Positions 48,001 through 59,304 of a stretch of 64,000 bases of DNA are shown here, one piece after another; position 1 is the stretch's first letter, and each line of letters starts with the position of its first letter. Made by a program: the position numbers and the translations under genes. The notes under the pieces were generated by a model that was not told where the DNA came from, made no database searches, and worked only from the letters and a program-made list of their open reading frames with translations. The DNA lies in contig NC_058148.1 of assembly GCF_011075055.1 (NCBI RefSeq), positions 15,617,969 to 15,681,968 of the forward strand, written 5' to 3'. This DNA is from Mangifera indica. Its lineage: Eukaryota; Streptophyta; Magnoliopsida; Sapindales; Anacardiaceae.

Positions 48001-50619
48001 TGTAACAACTACATTGTCATTCTCCTCCTCCTGTCTGCGGTGATGTCCATAGGCTTTGGCATCAAGCTAGAAGGTGGCAAGAGTGGTTGGCATGGAGGAG
48101 TGATAATAATTAGTGCCGTCATCATACTTGTAGTTGCCTCTTTAATACGCGACTTCCGGCATGAAAACTCAATGAAGCTGCCAAATGAGCAGACATTATC
48201 AGAAAAGAGTCAGACAGAAATCGATGTAATTAGAAGGGGGGATTGGCAGAAAGTCTTTATTTTTGATATTGTAATTGGTGACATTGTGTGCTTGAGAAGG
48301 GGATACAATGTACCTTGTGACGGTCTGTTCATACGTGGTGAATCCTTGAAGTTGGATGATGGTTTAGCAGCAATTGATGAAGAGAACCCTTTCCTCTTCT
48401 ACGGTTCAAAGGTGATTAAAGGGCATGGTCAAATGCTTGCAACATCTGTGGGTATGAACACGCTATGGGGTGAGATGATGAGCCAGATTACTCAGGCTCC
48501 CAGCCAGACCCCATTACCAACTCAACTTGACAAGGTGAGCATTCGCACACAACTTATTGGACTTTTAATCTCAATTCTTCTTCCAGTAGTGGTTTTCCTA
48601 CATTTTGTGCTCAGAAAGGAAAAGCCTCATAGTGAGATACCGGACACCAAAGACAAACCAACTTCAAGCAGGGCCATAATGGAGGCTATCAGGGGGATTA
48701 TCAGCAGACAAAGTGGGAAGGTCAATATATTGACCACTTTAGTAACGTTGCTGGTAGGCATGGTGGAAGGAGTGCCTTCTATCATTGCCCTAGCCATCTT
48801 TTATTGGAATAAGAAGGCTCTATCCTACAAGCCCTTTGCCCAAGGGTTATTGGCTTGTGTTAGTATGGGCTCAGTCACAACCATCTGCACTGACACAACT
48901 GGCGTGCTCACTTTGAACCCACAGGAAGTTTGGATTGGTGAAGAACTCATCAATGAAGATGTGATAGTACATGAGCTTGTTCTTGAAGCTCTGTGCAATG
49001 GAATCACCACACCTTTTCTGATGCCACAGGGTCCTAGTAGCACAACTGAGGATTTTCTCCTTTCTTGGGCTACACTCAAGTTGGGAGCAGATATGGAGAT
49101 ATTTAAGCAAAGTTGCACCATTGTTGATGCCCAAAACCTTAGTTCCAGGGAAGAAGGAAGCCGAGTATTGATGAGGAAGAATGGAGATAACCATTTGTGG
49201 TTGCATTTGAGAGGACCTGCAAAAAGGATATTATCCATGTGCTCTTGTTACTATGATAGCAAAGGGACGGAGAGTATCATGGATGAACAAAAGAGGTCAA
49301 AATTTGCGGGAGTTGTTGAGGGTATGCAGTCTAAACAACTCAGAACCATGGCATTTGCTTATAAGCAAGTTGATGCTTCTGAGCAAGTTGATCCTTCAAA
49401 ATGCGAAGACAACAGCTTAACACTGATTGGGCTGCTTGGTCTGAAGCATACATGCTGGACAGATACAAGAAAAGCAATAGAGGCTTGCAGAAACGCAGGT
49501 ATTGATGTCAAACTAATTTCACAAGTTAATGTTGTGGATCTGGGGGTTATAGGTCTTGAATTGGGATTGCTCCCAAACTCAGATAGATTGGCGCTTGAAG
49601 CTGCAGATTTTCGAAAGCTAAACAACGAAGAGAGGCTGGAAGTGGTAGATAAAATTTGTGTGATTGGAAATGCCCTCCCTTCTGACAAGCTCCTTCTTGT
49701 TCAGTGCTTGAAGCAAAAAGGCCACATGGTAGCAATGGTTGGAGACAAAACAAATGAGACTCCAGCACTAAAAGAAGCTAATGTGGGGATTGCTATGGGC
49801 ACTTGGAGCAGTGAATCAGCTAGGACGAGTTCGGACATTATCATTCGAGATGAAAATTTCAGTTCCTTGGTTACCATTTTTAGCTGTGGAAGATGTGCTT
49901 ACGAAAACATCCAGAAGTATATCCAACTTGAGGTCACCATGGTTATTGCATGGTTATTGATAACCACTGTCACAACTGTTGCCTCTGGGGATACCCCAAT
50001 TTCAACAATTCAATGGTCCTGGGGAAACCTTATAGTTTCTGTTCTAGGTGGCCTTGCTTTATTAACACAGCCACAAAGTGAGGACCTGATGGACAGGCAG
50101 CCAATGAGAAAAACAGATCCATTCATCACTAAAACCATGTGGAGAAGCATAATCACTCAAGCGTTATTTCAAACTTCCATTTTGGCGACCTTTCAATTAA
50201 AAAGCGAATCTGTCCTAGGAATCAGCATGGAGGTAAGTGAAATCATGATCTTCAATAGTTTCATTCTCTGCCAGGTTTTCAACCAATTCAATGCAAGACA
50301 GCCAAAGATGAAGAACATCTTCAAGGGTATCCTTCAAAACCTATGGTTTTGGGTGGCTGTGTGCGCTACCGTGGTTCTACAAGTGGCATTCATAGAAATT
50401 GCACATGTTATTTTCGGTAAAGCAAAGCTAAATGGTGAACAATGGGGAATTTCTTTCCTAATCGGGGTGCTCACATTGCCAGTGGATTTCGCCACAAAAA
50501 GCGTATCAACTTTCATCATGTTTTTGCGTAATAAATTACACAGTTCACACATAGCATCCATGGGGATGACACACTCTGAATTGACTTGTAATCTCGAGCT
50601 TCCTTTATTCAATAAGTAG
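45032..50619 (+). CDS. ACA12/13-like P2B Ca2+-ATPase, full length but with altered catalytic motifs
   Basis: Two exons, 45032-45265 and 47689-50619, joined in phase 0, give 1,054 aa, the normal size for plant auto-inhibited Ca2+-ATPases. The N terminus has a basic-hydrophobic calmodulin-binding-type segment (RNIWRRIFLVQHACQILRAC), followed by the family's VKARDFAALHRFGGVQG. TM1, TM2, A, P and N domains and the C-terminal six-helix block are in order, without stops. Catalytic signatures deviate. DKTGTLT is DTTGVLT (480-486; phospho-Asp kept, Lys lost). TGES is AIDE (306-309). The hinge GDGTNDAP is GDKTNETP (763-770). The KGAxE Lys is Arg586. The DPPR/DPCR segment reads HTCW. PEGLP in TM4 is VEGVP (E438 kept). 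In TM6 N858 is kept but the metal-binding Asp is Ser862. It is therefore probably inactive or changed as a pump: a pseudo-ATPase or a young unitary decay. Intron 1 (2.4 kb) hosts a Mutator-like element. Confidence 0.88.
45266..47688 (+). other. Intron 1 of the Ca2+-ATPase-like gene
   Basis: A 2,423-bp intron with GTAAGT donor and TTTTTGTAG acceptor. It contains GC-richer repeat text with GAGCTCGAGCTCGAAC-like palindromes (about 45690-46010), the palindrome AACGACGTCGTT near 45828, and the long-TIR element at 46210-46956. No exon was supported inside. Confidence 0.7.
46210..46956. mobile_element. Non-autonomous Mutator-like element, 747 bp, with perfect 9-bp TSD
   Basis: Flanked by identical 9-bp copies of TAATAATAT at 46201-46209 and 46957-46965. 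Ends read GGCAAAAGGGCTTATCC and, inverted, GGCCAAAGCACTATTTCC; the terminal inverted repeats extend about 200 bp with divergence. The GC-richer core (about 46490-46660) is itself partly palindromic around CCTAAAACATTGG. No transposase ORF. It sits inside an intron, in no conflict with splicing. Confidence 0.75.
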
Positions 50620-53600
50620 ATTCCACAACAAACCCATCATTCCATCTCACTCTCTTTCAGTGACAGTATTTTTAAACAATTTTATGTATCATTTGAATTG
50701 AATTACTAATTATTTTCCATCACTTTATTCTAATATATAATTATTTCTATAATTTAAAATTTTAATCCATTAATTTTAACATATTCAAAATCTAACATGA
50801 AATCTTCCACAATCACCAATTATCTTCTCATTGTCCTAAGCTAACTATCATAAATCAAACTTAATCTTAATCTTACAAGTATCATTTAATAAACAGTCTA
50901 TATACCTTACAAATTATAATCCTAGTGTTAAATTATAATAAACACCATCAAAATCAAGTGTGCTTATTATACTCTTTACTATATAGTTGTTTGTGGGTAC
51001 AAGATTTTTAATAAATTAATCACTCATAATAAATTTGGACAAATTAAAGTAGATATATAATAAAATTTTCATAAAAATTTTCAAATGAAACAAAATTCAA
51101 TTTTATTTTCAAAAACCTCATTAAAAAGAGGATATTAACATTGTCTGAAAAATTAAATTTACACTAAACAACCCCGATTACTTGATTTTTAACAATTTCT
51201 ATAGGTATCAAAAATTTATAAAATTTTGACATAAATAAATAGACATATGATAAAAGTTTCAAAAAAAAAAAAAAAATTTAAGATACAATTGAGTTAAAAT
51301 ACTTGATCAAAACCTACACTTCCCTTTCTTCATCTGCCAAAGTGTAGAAAAAAAAGAAGGTGTGTGTGTGTCCATATATATATATATATTTGTTTATTTA
51401 TTTTTTATGAAAACTCTTGAAATAAGGAAAAAGAGCAGTTTATATATATAAAGTTATTCAAAGGGATAAAGATCCTCTCTCCTCATCCTCGAACTCATCC
51501 ACTCATATCTCTTATTTTTATATCTCAATTAAAATCCTTTAATGGACCTTGTCCTCCCATTTGTCTAATCCTATCCCTTGATTTATCCTTCTTAAATTTT
51601 AAATTTTAATTTTAATTTCCAAGATAAGAATTTCTTTAAATGATATATCCATCAATATCTCATCATATTTTATTTATATAAATAAATAAATAAAACAGGA
51701 ATATTACACCCAGCAAACAAATATTGATTGAGAAGCTGCACTGCAACAGAACAGAAGTTATAAAGACAAGCAAATCATGCACTTCTTAGCAGCAAGAAAG
51801 AAGCAATGAAAAGACATCGCATGATATTATTAAGTAGCATGTATAAATACTAAAGAAGCGATAAAGTTCACCTTAGAATTCATTGACAGAGTTGGGGTTG
51901 AACTGTTGAAGGCTTGAAGCTTCCGAGTATATCACAAGTTTTGACAATTTCGACATCTACCCTCATTTCTAGTCTACCCTTTTCTTCAGGCTGCATACTG
52001 ACACTTCGTTGTCACATCCTTAAACGCACCGTTTGCCAGAACTTGGTTGCTGGGGACCAATGGAGATGGTCAAAATTAATGTTGGATATTCCCAAATCGG
52101 TGAATCTCTTCACCAGATTAAAGTTGATGAATGATTACAGATTTTTTTTTTTTATTTTGTCAAAATTTTGAAGTGATGAAATCCATAAATGATATGACTC
52201 TTTTGAAGCTCCAACTGGTAACAAAGGCCAAGTCACCTCTAGAGCCACTTTCGGTACATGTCCATTGGGCCGGGCTAAATGGAGGCCCAGCCCCGAAGCT
52301 TAATATTTTGGCTCAATTCAAAAAGGTTTGGGCCGATGTTATAGCGTGTTGACCTAAACCCAAACTTTTTGAGAAAACCGTAAGTTTTAATATTAAGTTC
52401 ATAAGTCAATATGATATTGCTTAAAAATTAAAAAAGAAAAAGAAAATGGTAAAAGCCTTCTTCTGACTGGTTTGTTTTATTTTTTTAAATTTTTTTATTT
52501 TTTTATATAAACCAATCTATTTTTTTCAATTTTATTTATAAATTTTTCAATCTTAATTCTTTCATAATATTCTTAATCTTATTTTTTCTCATTAATTCTC
52601 TTTTAAAAACTATCTGAATTTGTAAATAATAATTCTTTGTATTTATAATTTTATTTTCATTTCAATTTTATCATTACAAAATATTACAAATGGACTAAAT
52701 ATCAAATGAATCTAATGTCAATTAAATTTAGAAATTTGGATGTTGAGAACAAGTAGATAAATGGTATGATATATATATATATATTTATTTATTTATTTAT
52801 ATTTATAATAATACAATATATAAATTAATTTATTTGTATTATGTTATAAATTTATGATATTTTTGATTATGTAATCACGATATTCCTCCGTCATAAATGA
52901 TAAATTATAAATAAAATGTTTGAGGTACTATCATTGGTTTAAATAATTAAAAAATAATTTGTGTTTAAAAATTTTAAATGGGCTTATTCGATTAAAACCC
53001 GATCCAGCTCTATATATATAGGGTTGGACTTTCAAAAATCTATGAACTGATCTGACCCGAAGATTCATTACTATGCGAACTTAGGACTCAATCCAGTCTG
53101 ACCCATTGATGTGTTTGGTAGCCCAACATTAAAGTTTATTCAAATTAATGAATAATGTTATCAAATGATTAACGATACAGTGAATAATATCTTTAGAAAA
53201 GTAAACAATATTGAATTTAAACCAAGGCAAAGTTCTAAATTAGATTCAAACAAGTCAAAATTACCAATTGATCTAAGTGGACCGAGAGGACATTACATCA
53301 CTAATTAAAGTTATCTTCCTCTTAAAATTAAAATATATTGGACAAGGGCAAAAAGACATCTAATTATGTAGATACTTTAATGTGAACCCCAATGAAAAAA
53401 TATATATATGGTTAAAGTATAATATCTTTGAATGCATGCGTTGTCTAAAACTTTGATTTATAAAACTCATTCTCAAATAATATCTACTCAATCTTCAAGC
53501 TTCGAAGTGGTTCACAAAAGAAGCATCAAATCGATCAGTCTGCAGCTTTCCTTTCTGCATGCCATTTCATTCCAAAAGCTCCAAGACAAATCTCATATTG

Positions 53601-54312
53601 ACAGAGAGAGACAGAGAGAGAATGACCGTTGGTACTGCTTTGCTTAGCTTTACTTTTTAATGCCCCCACCGCCTCCCCCCCGACCTATTAGCCTCAAACA
53701 TAGGAACATTCATGGTTCTACATCATCTCGAAAGCTAAAAGTGGCTCTTAGAGACAAAAGCTGACAGACCATCGTCCAACTTGTTATTCCTCCGAACATA
53801 CCCTTCCATGTGCTTAGTTTCTGACATTCTTTTGGCCTTTTCTTTCAACCCTTTTCTCCTTTACCATTGCTTCTGCCCAAGGTTATTGGATTCGCTTGAA
53901 TATTAAATAGTTTATAAATAAAATAAATAGTATTATTAAAACAAATTTGACTGAATTCACATTAAACTATTGAAGAGAAACTCTAACTCAGGTTAGGCTG
54001 GCCAACTTTGCCTCACCCTTTTCTCTTACAGTAACCAAAGTACTACTTCTCTTGGATATGGCGCTTAACTTTTTCTCTTTGCCCTGCATCTCATCTGCCT
54101 ATTCTCATTCCCTCCTTTTAAAATCATTTAGAATTACATCGATCAACTAAATTCTCTTAGAATACTTGAAACAATCAATACATTTTGGCCCTCTTGCCAC
54201 CATGCTACTTGTATATAAACCCTCACACACAAACCTGATTCATCTGATTTCAATAAGCCTGGCTTAGCTTGGCTTCGTTTACAGTTTAATTGCTTTACAT
54301 TTTGGTCCTCAA
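50620..54312. other. Spacer of ~3.7 kb, AT-rich with microsatellites
   Basis: No gene supported. GT/TA dinucleotide runs lie near 51361-51390, AT runs with ATTT units near 52766-52802, and a dispersed repeat member at 53120-53275. Open frames at 51914-52352 and 53432-53647 lack recognisable features. A TATATAAA box at 54213-54220 probably serves the next gene. Confidence 0.5.
53120..53275. repeat. Dispersed AT-rich repeat family member
   Basis: Carries TTCAAATTAATGAATAATG, GTGAATAATATC and TTGAATTTAAACC blocks in the same order as the member at 44080-44335. No borders defined. Confidence 0.35.
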
Positions 54313-54669
54313 ATGGGCAGAGAAAACAATGACACCATCATAATTCAATCCTCCACTGCTCTGTTGCAGGAAAGATTTAGACAGGTGCAAAGAGTGAAGG
54401 AGATGAGAGAAGAAAGAGAGCTGAATAGAGTGCTTATTCTTTCACCCTCCAATTCATGGCTTTTCTTTCACTTCCTTCCACCAAGATCATCTTCTTCTGT
54501 ATTAGCATCTTCAACCTCACAAGTTTCGCTCAATCACTGGTCTTATTCTCACTGCAAGAATGGTGATTTTCAGTGCTTACGATCAAACCAGACATCTTCC
54601 TTGTATGCCTCATCAAAAAAATTTGATGGGTCGAAGTGTAATGATGTTGATACCACTCTTCATCTATAA
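54313..54669 (+). CDS. Small plant protein with N-terminal ALLQERFRQ motif (function unknown)
   Basis: Single-exon frame of 118 aa. The first ~40 residues, including STALLQERFRQVQRVKEMRE and ERELNRVL, form a charged amphipathic segment that I recall from short uncharacterised plant proteins; the rest is Ser-rich, with no signal peptide or membrane segment. A clear TATA box (TTGTATATAAACC) lies ~100 bp upstream of the ATG, which supports a real gene. No function can be given. Confidence 0.6.
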   Translation: MGRENNDTIIIQSSTALLQERFRQVQRVKEMREERELNRVLILSPSNSWLFFHFLPPRSSSSVLASSTSQVSLNHWSYSHCKNGDFQCLRSNQTSSLYASSKKFDGSKCNDVDTTLHL

Positions 54670-56768
54670 AACGATACTATATATATACACACTTCACTTA
54701 ATATGGATATCTATCTTCCTCCTTTTCATTTTGTTTGCAATGTAATATCAGAAGTTCTACTGGTTTTGGGACAAATTAAGTTTAAAATATGTTATCGAGT
54801 TTGCATGGTTGTGAAATGATCGATAAGATTGAGGTTCTTTGTTCTGTTACATTATTCGGCCAAGATAAAATAATGCAAAGATATGCTGCAAACATCAAGT
54901 GATAAACAGGATTCCTTCTCAAGGAAAAAACAGAACATGGGTTTAGGATTAATCTTAAAAAATGCCAACACTTTAAGCGATCGTAAAATTCAAAAAACCG
55001 GAAACCGTGTTAGAATCGTTGACCAGTTTGTCTATAAGTAATTTTGGTGGACAGGCCCTGCTCCGCGATGGGCAAACGGGTGTACGGGCTCAAAAGTTGT
55101 TTTAGGAATAAGAATCTTTATAGAGTTTATCATATTCATTGATAAATATTTTAGGTCTCAAGTGTTATCTATTTACCATGTGATTGTTTGTTTTAGCGAT
55201 TTGACGCACCTTCTGATTTCATCAAACGGTTTGGTAAGAATCGGCCATTAATACTTGAGTTTGAAACAGAGTGTTGTGTTCCATAGCAACAATCCATATT
55301 CCACTATTATCAACTTTATGTTAGCATTATTATTTTCCGATTTGAGAAGATGTCGTGGGCATCCAAAATCCCCCTCCACTGTCAATATACTGTAAGTTTT
55401 GGACGCATAGTCCCATATTGTGTTTTCTTTTTTGCAATTCAAAATGGGTCTTATAGCTTAAAAACTCATAATCTATTTATCCAACAATATGATATTTATA
55501 CAGAATATTTATCTGTGTTTTGTTAATATGAGATTTGTTTAAGGATATTACTATAGAGAGGCAAGAGCAGAAGTATTGCAAAGAGCACTGGCTTTCTGAG
55601 ACGCTGCTTCAGCTTCAGATCCTCTCTCAGGTTGATATTAGGCGAAACTAGGCAGCTTTTGTCTGCAGAGGAACTCTGTTTAGTGGTTCCCGAATGTGGA
55701 CCATTTTATAGACAAAAATTTGATTTTCCCGTTGGGCTTTAGCCCAATGAAATTAGCCATTACTGGGCTTAGGCCGAGTTTGTAGCCCATGTGTTTAGCA
55801 TTTTCAAGTCCAATCAAATTTGGATGCATGATTTAAAGATATAAAATACAAGCAAATACTTAATCTACTAGCAAAATAAATGATAATAGATAGTTTATTG
55901 GATACTTTTAAATTAAAAATATAATAAATAATTCAATTAGTAAATTATATGATGATGATTTAGAATTATAGCTTGTTACTATCCATTTTGTTAATATACA
56001 TAGTATTACTAATATGATGTCGTCCATATGTTAATTAATCAACATAAATAAACAATAATTATGAAATTTGAAAATAACCAACATTTTAATAAAAATGAGT
56101 ATGCTTCATTGATTGTAGGAAAACCTAGATTTCAACAATTACAGAGCTGCTTGAATTCCTCCCACGAAGACTAAACGTACTTATCCCTTCCTATTTTAGA
56201 AATCAAAATTAATAGATCTAAGTTTCGGTTGATGGGGAAAGGAAAAGAAAAAGAGAAGAGTAAAAGGGAAAGGGCAAACGAATCAAACTCTTGATGCAGA
56301 ATAAAAGTGGCAATGTCCTAGTCATTCCGTTTACTTGGAAATAGGGTCACCTTGGATTCTCTAATTGTGAAGATCTCAGTTACAGGATCTTGTCCCCTTA
56401 CATGTTTTGAGGGGGGGAAAAAAAAAACCAATATGACCACTTCCCATTTACTTCAAAATCTGATAGGAGAAACTAAGATTTTTTTGTTCTTTTTTCGTCT
56501 AGCTAACGTGCATGCGTGTATTCTCAGTCTATTTACAGGAACATAGCCGTTCTACCTGTCATGGATAGAGTAACATAACCATTCCAAACAAAGCAAAACT
56601 GAACTGTAATCTTGACATCAAAGAAACCTGCACAGGTCGGAATCTCAACTTTGTCAAAAGCTAAGACTTACGTCACTTTTGTTCCCAAAGATAGTTGATT
56701 TAAATACACTAACTGACTGGAAATCTAAGTTTAACATAGACGCTCTTGAATTGCCTCCTGAAATTACA
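54670..56768. other. Spacer between two small genes
   Basis: About 2.1 kb. It contains a promoter-like block on the minus strand (55690-55800) with no recognised gene behind it. The rest is AT-rich without features; frames at 55248-55442 and 56352-56546 were not supported. Confidence 0.45.
55695..55800 (-). promoter_or_regulatory. Orphan promoter-like block: site II (TGGGCY) motifs plus TATA box
   Basis: The minus strand shows several site II-type motifs (ATGGGCTA, AAGCCCAG, TTGGGCTAAAGCCCAA), then a TATA box (GTCTATAAAATGG, about 55700-55712). Such arrangements drive growth-related and some small-RNA genes in plants. About 150 bp of structured sequence follows (for example CAGAGTTCCTCTG), with no ORF I can support. 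Could be a decayed promoter. Confidence 0.35.
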
Positions 56769-57334
56769 ATGTCGTCTGCTTGGTTCACAACTCTACTAAC
56801 CCTGGTTTTCTTGGCTTCAATATCAATACTGCTGCAAATATCAGGTAAACAACATTCACAGCTCTATTGGGTCAGTATCAAAATAACAGTCTGATAATGT
56901 TATCATACGAAACTGATTGTGGTTTTTCAATGAATGGAAAAGCAGATGGGCAGTTTGAGGAATGGTGCATAGCGGATGAGCAAACCCCAGATGAAGAATT
57001 GCAGAGGGCTCTAGATTGGGCTTGTGGAATGGGAGGTGCAGATTGTAGTATGATACTAAAAAACAAGCCTTGTTATTTTCCTAATACACTCAGGGACCAT
57101 GCCTCTTATGCATTTAATGACTACTACCAGAAGTTCAAGCACAAAGGGGCAACATGCTACTTCAATTCTGCTGCAATGATCACTGATCTTGACCCCAGTA
57201 AGATAAGATCATTGATAATTGACATGGCTGCATCACAAAACTTATCTGGTTTTGATCAAGAAATTAATTACCTTTTATTGTTTTTATCTTTGTTGGCAGG
57301 TCACAATTCATGCAAATATGAAGTTCTTCCATGA
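56769..57334 (+). CDS. Secreted X8-domain (CBM43) callose-binding-type protein
   Basis: Three exons, 56769-56844, 56943-57197 and 57300-57334, give 121 aa. The N terminus (SSAWFTTLLTLVFLASISIL) is a signal peptide. The X8/CBM43 domain has the family pattern EEWC, ALDWACG, ADCSMI, KPCYFPN, FNDYYQKF, ATCYFN and the end HNSCKYE, including the six conserved cysteines. X8 proteins bind beta-1,3-glucan in the wall or at plasmodesmata. There is no glucanase domain and no C-terminal GPI signal, so this is a short secreted form. The exon 2 acceptor is tandem (AAGCAG), allowing use at 56943 or 56946, which adds or drops one Ala. Start at 56769 is chosen because it places the signal peptide at the N terminus. 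Confidence 0.86.
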
Positions 57335-59304
57335 ATTTTACACATTGAAGATCTTCAAAAGTACCCTTTTCGGTTCTTGTAATCTTATTCAAATATTGAA
57401 TATTTTGAGGAATGATTAGGTACTTGATCCTGTTGTTGTCTTTGTGAATTTATTTTAAATTTCACACAAATGTTTTATCGTTTGTAAGTTGATCTAGACT
57501 CTTCATCTTCTTAATGTAACAACTTGCATATATGCTCCCAACTTTTCAATGAATATCAAGATTTCTGGGCTACATATCTTCAATAAATTCCATGACTATC
57601 TGAATCCGGAAAGATTGCCTCTGCGGGGATAAAAGACAAGTGAATAATCATAGCCATATGATTAGAAACGGCTAGAAAGCACTTGGATGAACTTGTCTAT
57701 CAAAGCATTTAAAGAAGAGGAGCATGGGAGTCTGTGACATATTTCTGACTTACTTCTGCATAAGATTGTATCCAATATGAGTAGTTTTGGATTAAATTTA
57801 TGGTTGGACTTTTAATTTGATAATTTGATTTGAGATCAATTTATTTATTCATTTAATGACACTATTTATCTCCCTATCGATACCATTTATCTCACTAACA
57901 GCAATTATTATCCCGCCAAAAACCATCTAAAAATATTATGTAGTAATTCGATTAAACTCTAACGTGAATTTGAATTAGACATTATAATTCGGGTGGATTT
58001 ATCTCCATCCACTGAATTTGAGTGTTGTGTCTTGACTCTTGAGCATAATTTATCAATCAATCTGTGTCTGTCTTTCTTAATAGTTCTTGCTGCCAATTTG
58101 ATTATTTCCATTTATGTAAATGCCTAATTGCCAAAACATGTGTTATATTAATGAAATCTCATTGTTCTGCTGACTTACAATCTTGGACCTTGTATGGCCA
58201 CTAATGATAACCTTTTCCCACCGCCGTGACACCATCTAAAACCAGCCAGCACACTCCCAACCCCCTTTTCTAACTTGGGCAAGACTATTGTAAAAAGAAA
58301 ATATTTTAAATTATTGTAATATCGACATCATTTCTATGTCACATCACATTCTGATAAGCATTTTGAAAATAAAAATTCAAGACAGGTTGGAGTCGTAGTG
58401 GAGTTCAGTAGTTGGAAAATGACCTTTTGGATTTAATCAGTGGTGCCATTCACACTCGGAGTCACAGTGGCAAAGTTTCCTTCATAGAAAATCTATGATG
58501 CTTCACCAATTTTATCTTGAAATAACATCATTCCATAACATCTAATTCAATAGCCCACTTCACAATCTAAATATTGTCTATTTTACACTGTCTGTCACTT
58601 ATGAGCTTACAAGTGTTATTTTAACCTCTCAAACCATATAGAATATCTATTATGCTAAACATTTGTCGATGTAAGATTTGTGTAAGATATCACCCATTTC
58701 AATCATAGCAGCATGTGAACACAAGCCCATAATCTACTTTCCTGAATGGTCCACCACTAAGCGGAAAATAAAGAATTCAAGTTTTCCCACTTCAAATATT
58801 TAATCATGAGCTCGAAGCAAGCAACCAAATATAAGGTCAATGATCTTTTGTTCTTTCTAGTATGATCTAAACAAGAGAAATGGGTGATCATTAATCATCC
58901 TACCACAATGATCTTCATTCAATGCAATAACAGGAGTTAAAGGATCTGACCTGTTCCTTGGGAGAACAAACTGCAGCCTCTTCCCAGGAGCAAAGGAAAA
59001 AGGGGAAAAAAACTGTAAAAGCTGAGTCTTCGGTTTTCTCTTTCTCATTTAATGGTCTCTGCAGTGTAGGTTGAGGTGTCCTTTCTCGGTGGGGCTCATT
59101 CAATTCTAAAGCTTCTCCTTTTGACCACTGGGCAACCTCACAATCTTGCATACATCTCTGAAACGCCCTTGTGGTTCATGTGGATCTATCTAAGCAGTGA
59201 AACTTTCCACTTGATGTCTTAGTATTGCCGTTCAGGATCTTTGTCATAAACTCGTTTGCCCTTCTTTGAGTGTTTCTTCATTCTTGATTTCTTGTGCAGA
59301 AGAA
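57335..59304. other. Spacer between the X8 and CASP-like genes
   Basis: About 2 kb; contains a dispersed repeat member at 57785-57990. Minus-strand frames at 58857-59151 overlap the CASP-like leader and have no family features. Confidence 0.5.
57785..57990. repeat. Dispersed AT-rich repeat family member
   Basis: Shows the same kind of degenerate blocks (AATTTGATTTGAGATC, ATGACACTATTTATC, ACGTGAATTTGAATTAG) as the other members, in the gap before the CASP-like gene. Ends not defined. Confidence 0.35.

Noticed and set aside
48825..49238. Antisense frames opposite the ATPase exon, up to 137 codons (also 49359-49688 and 50334-50612)
   Set aside because: Mirror frames of a long real exon; no family features.
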